From Salinisphaera orenii subsp. orenii MK-B5 (lineage in GTDB: Bacteria > Pseudomonadota > Gammaproteobacteria > Nevskiales > Salinisphaeraceae), in contig NZ_AYKH01000010.1 in assembly GCF_003788635.1 (NCBI RefSeq), positions 1-64,000 on the forward strand: DNA of 64,000 nt. The letters are read 5' to 3'. Positions within the stretch are counted from its first letter, which is position 1. Each line of letters opens with the position of its first letter. Below are positions 27,328 to 37,268 of the stretch, piece after piece. A model generated the notes under the pieces. That model made no database searches, was not told the DNA's origin, and worked only from the letters and a program-made list of their open reading frames with translations. The translations under genes and the position numbers were made by a program.

Positions 27328-28437
27328 TCAGGGGCTGCCGGCGCCGAAACCGACCGAACGCGGATAGGAGCCCAGAACCTTGAGGAAAGCCGCCTCGGAT
27401 TCGATTGCATCCAGCACCTGGCGTACGCGCGGCTCGTCCACGTGGCCCTCGATGTCGATGAAGAAATTGTAATCCCAGGCCTGGCGCCGCGACGGCCGCG
27501 ACTCGATGCGGGCCAGGTCGACGCCCGCCTCGGCCGCCGGTGTGAGCAGCCGATGCAGCATGCCCGGCCGGTTGCGGATGGCCACGAGTATGGACGTCAT
27601 GTCGGCCCCGGTGGCGGGCACCGACTGCCGGCCCAGGACCAGAAAGCGCGTGGTGTTGTTGGGCTCGTCCTCGATGTTGGAGGCGAGCATCGGCAGCGAG
27701 TAGAACTCGGAGGCCGCGCGCCCGGCGATCGCCGCCGCACTGTCCTCGCGCGCGACCATGCGCGCCGCCTCGCCGTTGCTGGACACGCCTTCCCGAACGA
27801 CGCCGGGCAGATGCGCATCCAGCCACTTGCGGCACTGTGCCAGCGACTGCGCATGGGCGACCACGCGGCGCACGCCGTCCAGGGTTCCGGCGTTGGACAG
27901 CAGATGGTGATGCACCGCGAGCGCGACCTCGCCGCAGATCGACAGCGAACTGCCCACGAGCTGGTCCAGCGTATGGCTGACCACGCCCTCGGTGGAGTTC
28001 TCCACCGGCACGACGCCGAAATCGGCGTTGCCGGCCTCCACCTCGCGGAAGATCTCGTCGATGGCCGCCCGCGGCAGTGCATCCACGGCGTGCCCGAAGT
28101 GGCGATACACCGCCGCCTGGGTATAGGTGCCCTCCGGACCGAGGTAGGCGACCTTCAGCGGCGATTCGAGCGCCAGACAGGCCGACATCACCTCGCGCAT
28201 GAGGCGGGTGAGCGTGGCGTCGTCCAGCGGGCCGGCGTTGCGCTCGGCCACCCGGCGGAGCACTTCGGCCTCGCGCTCGGGGCGATAGAAATCCGAACGC
28301 CCCTGCGCCTGCTTGATGCGGGCGACCTCGAGCGCGATCTCCGCCCGCTCGCCGATCAGCGCCTGGATGCGCGCATCCAGCGCGTCGATACGCTCGCGCG
28401 CGCCGGCCAGGGCGTCGCTGTCCGATGAATTGCTCAT
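27328..28437 (-). CDS. pheA: Bifunctional chorismate mutase/prephenate dehydratase
   Basis: PheA makes phenylpyruvate from chorismate. The 369-residue protein has an N-terminal AroQ mutase domain (about 1-95, ERIDALDARIQALIGERAEI), a dehydratase domain starting KVAYLGPEGTYTQAAV, and a C-terminal ACT domain around NRPGMLHRLLTPAAEAGVDL with the ESRPSR allosteric motif. Feedback control by phenylalanine is therefore expected. It is followed by hisC and preceded by serA. Confidence 0.97.
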   Translation of the reverse strand: MSNSSDSDALAGARERIDALDARIQALIGERAEIALEVARIKQAQGRSDFYRPEREAEVLRRVAERNAGPLDDATLTRLMREVMSACLALESPLKVAYLGPEGTYTQAAVYRHFGHAVDALPRAAIDEIFREVEAGNADFGVVPVENSTEGVVSHTLDQLVGSSLSICGEVALAVHHHLLSNAGTLDGVRRVVAHAQSLAQCRKWLDAHLPGVVREGVSSNGEAARMVAREDSAAAIAGRAASEFYSLPMLASNIEDEPNNTTRFLVLGRQSVPATGADMTSILVAIRNRPGMLHRLLTPAAEAGVDLARIESRPSRRQAWDYNFFIDIEGHVDEPRVRQVLDAIESEAAFLKVLGSYPRSVGFGAGSP

Positions 28438-28485
28438 GCCGATCCTGTCCTCACGCTCGCCGCCATGCGCCGGCCGGGCCGCCGG

Positions 28486-29679
28486 TCAGGCGGCCTCGCT
28501 GCCGACGGCCCCGAGATAGCGCACGCACAGCACGCCGTCGATGCCCTCGATCTCGGCCACCGCATCCTCGGCGATGGGCGCATCGACGTCCACCAGCGTG
28601 TAGGCGACGTCGCCCTTGGACTTGTTGAGCAGGTCGGCGATGTTGTGGCCGTGGCGCGCCAGCGCCGAGGAGATCTGCCCGACCATGTTCGGCACGTTGT
28701 TGTTGACCACCGCCATGCGGTGCGCCCGGGCTGTGGGCGGCATGATCGCTTCCGGGAAGTTCACCGAATTGCGGATGTTGCCCACTTCCAGATAGTCGCG
28801 CAGCTGATCGGCGACCATGACCGCGCTGTTGTCCTCGGCCTCGTCGGTGGACGCGCCCAGATGCGGCAGCGTGACCACGCGCGCGTGGCCGCGCAGTTTC
28901 TCGGAGGGGAAATCGCAGATGTAATAGCTCAGCTTGCCGGCATCCAACGCCGCCAGCACCGCGTCCTCGTCCACGATCTCGGCGCGCGAGAAGTTCAGCA
29001 GCACGGCGTTCTTGCGCATGAGCTTGAGCCGCTTGGCGTCGATCAGCCCGCGGGTGTCCTCGACCAGCGGCACGTGCAGGGTGACGAAGTCGGAACGCGA
29101 GAGCAGCTCGTCGATCGACAGCGCCTCGGAGACCCCCGCGTGCAGCCGCCAGGCGTTGTTGACGGTGATGCCCGGGTCGAAGCCGAGCACGCTCATGCCC
29201 AGCGACTGCGCGGCGTTGGCCACGTTGACGCCGATCGCCCCCAGGCCGGCGATGCCGAGCGTGCGCCCGGGCAGCTCGATGCCCTTGAAGCGTTTCTTGC
29301 CGGCTTCGACCTCTTTCTTGAGATCCTCGCCGCTGCTGGTCAACTCCTCGACGTAGCGCCAGGCGCCCATCAGATTGCGCGATGAGAGCAGCAGACCGGA
29401 GAGCACCAGCTCCTTGACCGCGTTGGCGTTGGCGCCGGGCGCGTTGAACACGGGCACGCCGCGCTTGCTCATGTCCGCGACCGGGATGTTGTTCACGCCG
29501 GCGCCGGCGCGGCCGATCGCGCGCACCGAAGCGGGAATCTCCATCTCGTGCATGTTGGCCGAACGCAGGATGATCGCGTCGGGGCGCGACAGTTCGGAGG
29601 CGATCTCGTAGAGCTCGCGCGGGAGGCGATCCAGGCCCTTGCTGGAGATGTTGTTGAGCGTCTGTACCTTGTACGTCAT
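28486..29679 (-). CDS. serA: D-3-phosphoglycerate dehydrogenase
   Basis: SerA oxidises 3-phosphoglycerate, the first step of serine synthesis. The 397-residue product has the NAD fold with LGIAGLGAIGVNVANAA, the catalytic arginine region NFSRAEIVDEDA and histidine in LPHLGAST. A C-terminal ACT domain (PNMVGQISSALARHGHNIAD) suggests regulation. Unlike the E. coli gene, it sits next to serC and pheA, a layout seen in several proteobacteria. Confidence 0.95.
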   Translation of the reverse strand: MTYKVQTLNNISSKGLDRLPRELYEIASELSRPDAIILRSANMHEMEIPASVRAIGRAGAGVNNIPVADMSKRGVPVFNAPGANANAVKELVLSGLLLSSRNLMGAWRYVEELTSSGEDLKKEVEAGKKRFKGIELPGRTLGIAGLGAIGVNVANAAQSLGMSVLGFDPGITVNNAWRLHAGVSEALSIDELLSRSDFVTLHVPLVEDTRGLIDAKRLKLMRKNAVLLNFSRAEIVDEDAVLAALDAGKLSYYICDFPSEKLRGHARVVTLPHLGASTDEAEDNSAVMVADQLRDYLEVGNIRNSVNFPEAIMPPTARAHRMAVVNNNVPNMVGQISSALARHGHNIADLLNKSKGDVAYTLVDVDAPIAEDAVAEIEGIDGVLCVRYLGAVGSEAA

Positions 29680-29844
29680 CGAAAACCTTTATCGATCAAA
29701 CCGATTGAAAATGCATCCGGGTGCGCGCGGCCGCCGGGCCGAGGCGACGGCGTCGCCCGCCCGCAGCGGCGGCGCGCGGCCGAGCATGCACCGGCCGTCG
29801 TGTCATCGTGGCGACAGCCGATGCCGCTCGCGGCGGCGTCCCCG

Positions 29845-30927
29845 TCAGCCGTTGTCCTTCTCGAAGCCGCGCATGAAGTCGATCAGCGCGTCCACGCCCG
29901 CTTCGGGCATCGCGTTGTAGATCGATGCGCGCATGCCGCCGACCGAGCGGTGACCCTTGAGCGTCGACAGGCCGGCTTCCTCGGCCTGTGCCAGGAAGGT
30001 CTTGTCGAGGCTGTCGTCGGCGAGCAGAAACGGCACGTTCATGCGCGAGCGCGCCTCGGGCGCCACCGGGTTGCGGTAGAAGTCCGAGCCGTCGATGAAG
30101 TCGTAGAGCTTGCGCGCCTTGCGCGCGTTGCGCTCGGCCATGCCCTCGACGCCGCCGTTGGCTAGGATCCACTCGAAGGTCAGCCCGCACATGTACCAGG
30201 CGAAGCACGGCGGCGTGTTGAGCATGGAATCGGCGTCGGCCTGCTGCTTGTAGTCCAGCACCATGGGCGTCTGCGCGTTCGCGCGGCCCATCAGCTCGTC
30301 GCGCACGATGACCATGGTCACGCCCGCCGGCCCGGCGTTCTTCTGCGCACCGGCATAGATGACGCCGAACTTCGACACGTCCACCGGCTGCGACAGGAAC
30401 GACGAGGACATGTCCGCCACCAGCGGCGTATCGCCGACGTCGGGCACCTCGGGGAACTCGACGCCCTGAATGGTTTCGTTGGGCGTGTAATGGACATAGG
30501 CGGCGTCATCGCGCAGCTGCCAGTCGGCGCGCGGCGGGATACGCGTGAAGGCGTCGGCCTCGCCGGTCGCCGCCACCTGCGCGTCGCCGTACTTGCCGGC
30601 CTCCTTGACCGCCTTCTTGCCCCAGTTGCCGGTGACGATGTAGTCGGCGCGACCGGCATCGCCCATCAGGTTGAGCGGCACGCCGGCGAACTGGCCGGCC
30701 GCCCCACCCTGCAGGAACAGGACGCTGTAGCCCTCCGGCACGTCGAGCAGCTTGCGCAGGTCCGCCGTGGCCTTCTCCGCGATCGAGACGAAGGCATCGC
30801 CGCGGTGGCTCATCTCCATCACCGACATGCCCGTGCCGTGCCAGTCCAGTAGATCGGCCTGGGCGGTTTCGAGCACTTCGACCGGCAGCGTTCCCGGTCC
30901 GGCGCTGAAGTTGTAGACACGTGCCAT
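29845..30927 (-). CDS. serC: Phosphoserine aminotransferase
   Basis: SerC converts 3-phosphohydroxypyruvate to phosphoserine. The 360-residue product begins MARVYNFSAGPGTLPVEVLE; the PLP lysine is K196 in YAGAQKNAGPAG, and the GGAAGQF and TGNWGKKAVKEA motifs are present. It lies between gyrA and serA, so gyrA-serC-serA-pheA follow each other. The 165-bp gap to serA could hold a promoter, but none is clear. Confidence 0.97.
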   Translation of the reverse strand: MARVYNFSAGPGTLPVEVLETAQADLLDWHGTGMSVMEMSHRGDAFVSIAEKATADLRKLLDVPEGYSVLFLQGGAAGQFAGVPLNLMGDAGRADYIVTGNWGKKAVKEAGKYGDAQVAATGEADAFTRIPPRADWQLRDDAAYVHYTPNETIQGVEFPEVPDVGDTPLVADMSSSFLSQPVDVSKFGVIYAGAQKNAGPAGVTMVIVRDELMGRANAQTPMVLDYKQQADADSMLNTPPCFAWYMCGLTFEWILANGGVEGMAERNARKARKLYDFIDGSDFYRNPVAPEARSRMNVPFLLADDSLDKTFLAQAEEAGLSTLKGHRSVGGMRASIYNAMPEAGVDALIDFMRGFEKDNG

Positions 30928-30980
30928 ATAGCTCTATCTCCGGTTCAAGAAATCGTTGAAGGCGGCGCGCGCGGACCGGT

Positions 30981-33569
30981 TCAGTCGATCGCGTCGTCGT
31001 CCGCAGCCTCCGGATCATCCGCGGCGTCGTCGGCATCGTCGGTGGCGATGCGATCCACGCCGACCAGGCGCTGATCGTCGGCGACGCGGATGATGCGCAC
31101 GCCCTGGGTGTTGCGTCCCAGCACCGAGACTTCGGCGACCGCCGTGCGGATGAGCGTGCCCATGTTGGATATCAGCATGATCTCGTCGTCGCCCAGCACC
31201 TGGGTCGCGCCGACGACGGCGCCGGTCTTGTCCGACTGCTTGAGGGCGAGCACGCCCTGCCCGCCGCGGCCGCGCAGCGGATAGTCGGTCGCCGGCGTGC
31301 GCTTGCCGTAGCCGTGTTCGGTCACGGTCAGGATCTCGCCCTCGCGCACGACGATCAGCGCGATCACCGCCGCGTTCTCGCCCTCCGGCAGGCGGATGCC
31401 GCGTACGCCGGCGGCGTTGCGGCCCATCAGGCGCACGTCGGCCTCGGCGAAGCGGATCACCTTGCCGCTGGAAGCGAACAGCATCACCTGATCGTTTCCG
31501 GCGGTGCGGTCGACGCCCACCAGAGCGTCGTCCTCGCGCAGATCGATGGCGATGATGCCGTTGGAACGCGGCCGCGAGAACTGTTCCAGCGCGGTCTTCT
31601 TGACCGTGCCGTTGCGGGTGGCGAAGAACACGTTCTCGTCGGTGTTGAAGTCCTTGACCGGCAGCACCTGCGAGATGCGCTCGTCGGACTCCAGCGGGAG
31701 CAGGTTGACGATCGGCTTGCCTCGGGCCCCGCGGCCCGCGCTGGGCAGCTCGTAGACCTTGAGCCAGTACGCCTTGCCCGCGGACGAGAAGCACAGCAGC
31801 GTGTCGTGGGTGTGGGTCACCCACAGCTTGTCGATGAAGTCGGCGTCCTTGGTGGCCGTGGCCGACTTGCCGCGGCCGCCGCGGCGCTGGGCGCGATAGG
31901 CGTCCAGCGGCTGCGACTTCACATAGCCCTCGTGGGTGAGCGTGACCACCACGTCCTCGGGCGTGATCAGATCGGCGGTGGTCAGATCCAGATGGTCGCC
32001 GATGATCTCGGTCGCACGCGCATCGCCGTACTCGCGCTTGATCGCCTCGAGCTCCTCGCGGATCACCTCGAACAGCCGATCCATGCTCGACAGAATCTCG
32101 ATGTAGTCGGCGATCCGGTCGAGCAGCTGCTCGAACTCCTCGATGATCTTGTCCTGCTCGAGCCCGGTGAGCCGGTGCAGGCGCAGATCGAGAATCGCCT
32201 GGGCCTGGGTCTCGGTCAGCCGATAGACGCCGCTGTCCTGCAGGCCGTAGGCGCGCGACAGATCGGCCGGGCGCGAGGCCTCGGCGCCGGCCCGCTCGAG
32301 CATGTCCACCACCTGCCCCGGCGGCCACTCGCGGCCGATCAGCGCCTCGCGCGCCTCCGACGGCCCGCTGGAGGCCTTGATCAGTGCGATCACCTCGTCG
32401 ATGTTGGCCAGCGCGATGGTCAGGCCTTCCAGCACGTGCGCCCGGGCGCGGGCCTTGGCGAGATCGTACTGGGTGCGCCGGGTGACGACCTCGCGCCGGT
32501 GGCGGATGAACGCCTCCAGCATCTGCTTGAGATCGAGGGTGCGCGGCTGGCCGTCGTCGAGCGCGACCATGTTGATACCGAACACGGTCTGCATCTGCGA
32601 GTGGCGATACAGGTTGTTCAGCACCACCTCGGGGGTCTCCCCGCGGCGCAGCTCGATCACCATGCGCATGCCGTCCTTGTCGGATTCGTCGCGCAGTTCG
32701 GTGATGCCCTCGATGCGCTTGTCCTTGACCAGTTCGGCGATCTTTTCCAGCAGGCGGGCCTTGTTGACCTGGTACGGCAGCTCGGTGACCACGATCGCCT
32801 GCTTGCCGCGCTCGTCCACGTCCTCGAAATGCGCCCGCGCCCGGATATAGATGCGCCCGCGACCGGTCTCGTAGGCCTCGCGGATGCCGTCGGCGCCATT
32901 GATCACGCCGGCCGTGGGAAAATCCGGGCCCGGCACGTAGGCCATGAGATCGGCGACGGTAACGGTCTCGTCGTCGATGACCGCCAGACAGGCGTCGATG
33001 ATCTCGCCGATGTTGTGCGGCGGGATGTTGGTCGCCATGCCCACCGCGATGCCGGTGCCGCCGTTGACCAGCAGGTTCGGCAGCTTCGTCGGCAGCACGG
33101 CCGGCTCGGATTCCGACTCGTCGTAGTTCGGAATGAAGTCGACCGTGTCCTTGCCGATGTCGGCCAGCATCTCGTGGGCCAGCTTGGCCATGCGCACTTC
33201 GGTGTAGCGCATAGCCGCCGGCGCGTCGCCGTCAATGGAGCCGAAATTGCCCTGGCCGTCGACCAGCACATAGCGCATGGAGAAGTCCTGCGCCATGCGG
33301 ACGATGGTGTCGTAGACTGCCGAGTCGCCGTGCGGGTGGTACTTACCGATGACGTCGCCGACCACGCGCGCCGATTTCTTGTACGGCCGGTTCCAGTCGT
33401 TGGACAGCTCGTGCATGGCGTAGAGCACGCGCCGGTGCACGGGCTTGAGCCCGTCCCGCACGTCGGGCAGCGCACGGCCGACGATCACGCTCATCGCATA
33501 GTCGAGATACGACTGGCGCATCTCGTCCTCGAGGTTGATCGACAGAATCTCTTTTGCGACGTCGGCCAT
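30981..33569 (-). CDS. gyrA: DNA gyrase subunit A
   Basis: GyrA cuts and rejoins DNA during supercoiling. The 862-residue protein has the active-site tyrosine Y122 in [10 protein letters not shown]. The quinolone region is [18 protein letters not shown], with S83 and D87 of the susceptible type. The GyrA-box QRRGGRG and beta-pinwheel repeats are in the C-terminal half, and the tail is acidic. The length is close to E. coli (875). Confidence 0.98.
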   Translation of the reverse strand: MADVAKEILSINLEDEMRQSYLDYAMSVIVGRALPDVRDGLKPVHRRVLYAMHELSNDWNRPYKKSARVVGDVIGKYHPHGDSAVYDTIVRMAQDFSMRYVLVDGQGNFGSIDGDAPAAMRYTEVRMAKLAHEMLADIGKDTVDFIPNYDESESEPAVLPTKLPNLLVNGGTGIAVGMATNIPPHNIGEIIDACLAVIDDETVTVADLMAYVPGPDFPTAGVINGADGIREAYETGRGRIYIRARAHFEDVDERGKQAIVVTELPYQVNKARLLEKIAELVKDKRIEGITELRDESDKDGMRMVIELRRGETPEVVLNNLYRHSQMQTVFGINMVALDDGQPRTLDLKQMLEAFIRHRREVVTRRTQYDLAKARARAHVLEGLTIALANIDEVIALIKASSGPSEAREALIGREWPPGQVVDMLERAGAEASRPADLSRAYGLQDSGVYRLTETQAQAILDLRLHRLTGLEQDKIIEEFEQLLDRIADYIEILSSMDRLFEVIREELEAIKREYGDARATEIIGDHLDLTTADLITPEDVVVTLTHEGYVKSQPLDAYRAQRRGGRGKSATATKDADFIDKLWVTHTHDTLLCFSSAGKAYWLKVYELPSAGRGARGKPIVNLLPLESDERISQVLPVKDFNTDENVFFATRNGTVKKTALEQFSRPRSNGIIAIDLREDDALVGVDRTAGNDQVMLFASSGKVIRFAEADVRLMGRNAAGVRGIRLPEGENAAVIALIVVREGEILTVTEHGYGKRTPATDYPLRGRGGQGVLALKQSDKTGAVVGATQVLGDDEIMLISNMGTLIRTAVAEVSVLGRNTQGVRIIRVADDQRLVGVDRIATDDADDAADDPEAADDDAID

Positions 33570-33785
33570 AGGCGTTATCTGGTGGTGCGCTTTCCGGCCC
33601 CGACCACGGTCTTCGACTGCAGCGGAGCGTCAGCACACGGGCTGGCATCCGACCGCCGCGGCACCGGCTGAAACCGGCGCGGGGGCCGTCGCGTAAAGCA
33701 TGCGATGTTACCACAGCCGGTGTGCCAAAACGCCCCGACTACGCTAGAGTGGCCGCCGTCATCGCCCCGCGCAGTCAACCGTTTC

Positions 33786-35141
33786 ATGACCCCGATCGAC
33801 ACACTCATCCTCGCCCGCCGGGTCGTGCCCGTGGCCGGGCCGACGCGGGTTCTGGAGGACCACGCCGTGGCCGTGCGCCACGGCCACATCGAGGCCGTGC
33901 TGCCGGCGGCCGAGGCCCGCGAACGCTTCGAGGCCGTCGAAGTCGTCGAGCTCGACGATCACGTGCTGCTGCCGGGCTTCATCAACGCCCACACCCATGC
34001 GGCGATGAACCTGATGCGCGGCATCGCCAATGACATGCCGCTCATGCCGTGGCTGACCGAACACATCTGGCCCATCGAGAGCGCGTTCATGTCGCCGGGC
34101 TTCGTCGCCGAGGGCACCGACCTGGCGATGGCCGAGATGCTGCGCAGCGGCACGACCTGCTTCAACGACATGTACTTCTTCCCCGACGTCGTCGCCGAAC
34201 GCGTCGACGCCGCCGGCATGCGCGCCGCCGTGGGCATGATCGTGATCGATTTCCCCACCGTCTGGGCCGCCAACGCCGCGGAGTATCTCGACAAGGGGCT
34301 GGCCGTGCGCGACGCCTGGCGCGGCCACGAACGCATCACGCCGGTGTTCGCCCCGCACGCGCCCTACACCGTCTCCGACGAACCGCTGGAAAAGATCCGG
34401 ACCTACGCCGACGAGATGGATCTGCGCGTGCACATGCACGTCCACGAGACCGCCTTCGAGGTGAACGACGCGCTCGAAAAGACCGGCGAGCGCCCGCTGG
34501 CGCGGCTCGACCGCCTGGGCCTGCTCACCCCGAATTTCCTCGCCGTGCACATGACCCAGCTGACCGACGACGAGATCGATCACTGCGCCCGTACCGGGGT
34601 GCATGTGCTGCACTCGCCGGAGTCCAACCTCAAGCTCGCCAGCGGGCTGTGCCCGGTGCAGCGGCTCATCGACGCCGGCGTCAACGTGGCGCTCGGCACC
34701 GACGGCGCGGCCTCCAACAACGACCTCGACATGATCGGCGAGATGCGCACCGCCGCCTTCAGCGGCAAGCTCGCCGGCGCGCAGCCGGATGCGGCCGCGG
34801 TCTCCGCCGATACCGCACTGGAAATGGCCACACTCGGTGGCGCCCGCGCGCTGGGCCTCGACGAGATCACCGGCTCGATCGAACCCGGCAAGGCCGCGGA
34901 CCTGTGCGCCGTCGACCTGTCCGCCATCGAGACGGCACCGATGTTCGATCCGGTCGCGGCCGTGGTCTACAACGCCTCGCGCGAGCGCGTGACCGACACC
35001 TGGGTGGCCGGCCGCCGCCTGCTCGCCGACCGCCGGCTGACCACCCTCGACGAGGCGCAGCTGCTCGACACCGCCGCGCGCTGGCGCGACACCCTCGCCG
35101 GACACGCCCGGCAGCCCGCCGCACGGAGATCCTCCGAATGA
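33786..35141 (+). CDS. mtaD: 5-methylthioadenosine/S-adenosylhomocysteine deaminase
   Basis: The start is ATG at 33786, giving 451 residues. It is an amidohydrolase with the metal-ligand motifs NAHTHAAMNLMRG, HMHVHETAFE, LAVHMTQ and GTDGAASNNDLDM. The TRZ/ATZ-type deaminase at this place, directly before ubiG, is MtaD in pseudomonads, which deaminates methylthioadenosine. The substrate is inferred from family and synteny. The stop overlaps ubiG by four bases, and gyrA is divergent. Confidence 0.88.
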   Translation: MTPIDTLILARRVVPVAGPTRVLEDHAVAVRHGHIEAVLPAAEARERFEAVEVVELDDHVLLPGFINAHTHAAMNLMRGIANDMPLMPWLTEHIWPIESAFMSPGFVAEGTDLAMAEMLRSGTTCFNDMYFFPDVVAERVDAAGMRAAVGMIVIDFPTVWAANAAEYLDKGLAVRDAWRGHERITPVFAPHAPYTVSDEPLEKIRTYADEMDLRVHMHVHETAFEVNDALEKTGERPLARLDRLGLLTPNFLAVHMTQLTDDEIDHCARTGVHVLHSPESNLKLASGLCPVQRLIDAGVNVALGTDGAASNNDLDMIGEMRTAAFSGKLAGAQPDAAAVSADTALEMATLGGARALGLDEITGSIEPGKAADLCAVDLSAIETAPMFDPVAAVVYNASRERVTDTWVAGRRLLADRRLTTLDEAQLLDTAARWRDTLAGHARQPAARRSSE

Positions 35142-35848
35142 GTCCGACCGACCAGAACGCCGAACTCGCCAAGTTCGCCCGCCTGGCCGAGCGCTGGTGG
35201 GATCCCGACGGCGAGATGCGGCCGCTGCACGACATCAACGGCCTGCGGACCGACTACATCGACCAACGCGCGCCGCTGTCCGGAAAGCGCGTGCTCGACG
35301 TCGGCTGCGGCGCCGGCCTGCTCGCCGAGGCCATGGCCGCGCGCGGCGCCGAGGTCACCGGGCTGGATCTGTCCCCCGAGCTGATCGAGGCCGCGCGCGC
35401 CCACGCGGCCGAGTCCGGCCTGGCGATCGACTACCGCTGCGTGGCCACGCGCGAGCTGGCCGCCGACATGGCCGGGGCCTTCGATATCGTGGTCGCCTAC
35501 GAAATGCTGGAGCACGTCGACACGCCGGCCTACGTGGTCGACGACTGCGCGCTGCTCACGCGCCCCGGCGGCGACCTGTTCTTCTCGACCATCAACCGCA
35601 GCCCCAAGGCCTGGGCGCTGGCCATCGGCGGCGCGGAATACGTCCTCGGCCTGCTGCCGCGCGGCACGCACGACTACACCAAGCTCATCCGCCCGGGCGA
35701 GCTCGCGCGCTGGTGCCGCGACGCCGGCCTGACCGTGGCCGACGTCGACGGCATGCACTACAACCCGCTGACGCGGCGTGGGCGGCTGGCCGCACGTCCG
35801 GACGTGAACTACTTCCTGCACGCGACGCGCCCGGACAGCGACCGATGA
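35138..35848 (+). CDS. ubiG: Ubiquinone biosynthesis O-methyltransferase UbiG
   Basis: UbiG carries out both O-methylations in ubiquinone synthesis. The 236-residue product has the SAM motif VLDVGCGAGLLAEAMA, motif II AYEMLEHV, and the UbiG hallmarks FARLAERWWDPDGEMRPLH and LPRGTHDY. It overlaps mtaD upstream and the phosphatase gene downstream by four bases each. The length matches the family (about 240). Confidence 0.96.
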   Translation: MSPTDQNAELAKFARLAERWWDPDGEMRPLHDINGLRTDYIDQRAPLSGKRVLDVGCGAGLLAEAMAARGAEVTGLDLSPELIEAARAHAAESGLAIDYRCVATRELAADMAGAFDIVVAYEMLEHVDTPAYVVDDCALLTRPGGDLFFSTINRSPKAWALAIGGAEYVLGLLPRGTHDYTKLIRPGELARWCRDAGLTVADVDGMHYNPLTRRGRLAARPDVNYFLHATRPDSDR

Positions 35849-36531
35849 GCGCACGCCCCGATCGCGCGGTGCTGTTCGACCTGGACGGCACCCTGCTGCA
35901 CACGGCGCCGGATCTGGCCGGCGCGGTCAACGACATGCGCGTCGAACGCGGCCTGGAGCCGCTGCCGCTGTCCGAGCTCGAGCCGCTGTGCTCCTACGGC
36001 GGGCGCGGCATGCTCGGCCGCGGCCTGGACCTGACCCCGGACGACGCCGAGTACGCGGCCACGTTCGATGCCTTCATCGAGCGCTATCGCGCCCGCATGA
36101 CCCGGGATACACACCCGTACGAAGGCATCCGCGAGCTGGTGCGCGCCATCGTCGGCGACGGCTGCGCCTGGGGCGTGGTCACCAACAAGATCGAATCCCT
36201 GGCGACGCCGCTGATGGATCACATGGCCTTCGACCCCGCGCCCGGCTGCGTGGTCGGCGGCGACTCCGCCGGGGTCCCCAAACCGGATCCGGCGCCGCTC
36301 TATCTGGCCTGCGAGCGCATCGGCGTGGCGCCCGCGCGTTGCATCTACATCGGCGATTCGGATCGCGACATCGACGCCGGCCGGGCCGCGGGCATGGCCA
36401 CCATCGGCGTCGCCTACGGCTATATCCCGCCCGGCGATGACATCCACGGCTGGCAGGCGGACCGCGTCGGCGCCCGCGTGGCCGACCTCGCCGGCCTCAT
36501 CCGCGAACTCAAGGACCACGGAAGCGCATGA
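35845..36531 (+). CDS. gph: HAD phosphatase of the Gph/MupP type
   Basis: The 228-residue HAD hydrolase has motif I DLDGTLLHT, motif III with VPKPDPAP, and motif IV IGDSDRDIDAGRAAGM. By sequence it is a phosphoglycolate-phosphatase-like enzyme, which would fit the glcDEF operon in this window. Its place between ubiG and yciK is, however, that of mupP in pseudomonads, whose product dephosphorylates N-acetylmuramate 6-phosphate for cell-wall recycling. Sequence alone does not decide. It overlaps both neighbours by four bases. Confidence 0.85.
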   Translation: MSARPDRAVLFDLDGTLLHTAPDLAGAVNDMRVERGLEPLPLSELEPLCSYGGRGMLGRGLDLTPDDAEYAATFDAFIERYRARMTRDTHPYEGIRELVRAIVGDGCAWGVVTNKIESLATPLMDHMAFDPAPGCVVGGDSAGVPKPDPAPLYLACERIGVAPARCIYIGDSDRDIDAGRAAGMATIGVAYGYIPPGDDIHGWQADRVGARVADLAGLIRELKDHGSA

Positions 36532-37268
36532 CCGGAACGAGCACCGACACCACCACGCCCGGCCCCCTGGCCGGACGCGTGATCCTGATCACGGGGGCCG
36601 GCGGCGCCATCGGCGCGGCGGTCGCACGCGCCGCGGCTGCGGCCGGCGCCGAGTGCATTCTGCTCGGGCGTCGCGAACGCACCCTGACCCCGGTATTCGA
36701 CGCCATCCGGGCCGACGGCGGCCCGGAGCCGGCGCTGTTCCCGATGGACGTGACCAAGGCCGGGGAGGACGACTATCAGCGCCTGGTGGACGGCATCGCC
36801 GCGGACTGCGGCCGTCTCGACGGCGTGGTGCATACCGCGGCCCGCTTCGACGGCCTGATGCCGCTGGCCACGCACCCGATCGACGGCTGGCAGCGGATCA
36901 TGCACGTCAATCTCACCGCGGCCTTCGCGCTGACCCAGGCCTGCCTGCCCCTGCTGCAGGCCGCCGAGGATGCCTCCGTCGTGTTCACGCTGGACGAGAC
37001 CGCGGCCGCACCGAAGGCGTTCTGGGGCGCCTACGCCGTGAGCAAGGCGGCGCTGGAATCGATGCTGCGGCTGTTCGCGGTCGAACACGAACAGAGCGAC
37101 GCGCTGCGTTTCAACGGCGTCGATCCGGGCGCGCGGGCCACCGGACTGCGCCGCAAGGCCTTTCCCGCCGACGATCCGGCCGCCGCCCCGGCCGAGGACA
37201 TCGCCGGGCAGTACATCCATCTGCTCTCGCGCGCCGCGCGCGGCACCACCGGCACCGTTCAGCGCTGA
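36528..37268 (+). CDS. yciK: YciK-family short-chain dehydrogenase
   Basis: The 246-residue SDR has the cofactor motif ITGAGGAIGAAVARA and the catalytic pair Y and K in WGAYAVSKAAL. The serine that normally precedes this by about a dozen residues is not present: the aligned stretch reads FTLDETAAAPKAF. Function is therefore unclear. Position after ubiG and gph is that of yciK in other gammaproteobacteria. It ends 10 bp inside the convergent glycosylase gene. Confidence 0.85.
   Translation: MTGTSTDTTTPGPLAGRVILITGAGGAIGAAVARAAAAAGAECILLGRRERTLTPVFDAIRADGGPEPALFPMDVTKAGEDDYQRLVDGIAADCGRLDGVVHTAARFDGLMPLATHPIDGWQRIMHVNLTAAFALTQACLPLLQAAEDASVVFTLDETAAAPKAFWGAYAVSKAALESMLRLFAVEHEQSDALRFNGVDPGARATGLRRKAFPADDPAAAPAEDIAGQYIHLLSRAARGTTGTVQR

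Noticed and set aside
31314-33671. Long + strand open frame opposite gyrA
   Set aside because: Composition is the complement of gyrA codons with no recognisable domain. gyrA explains the sequence.
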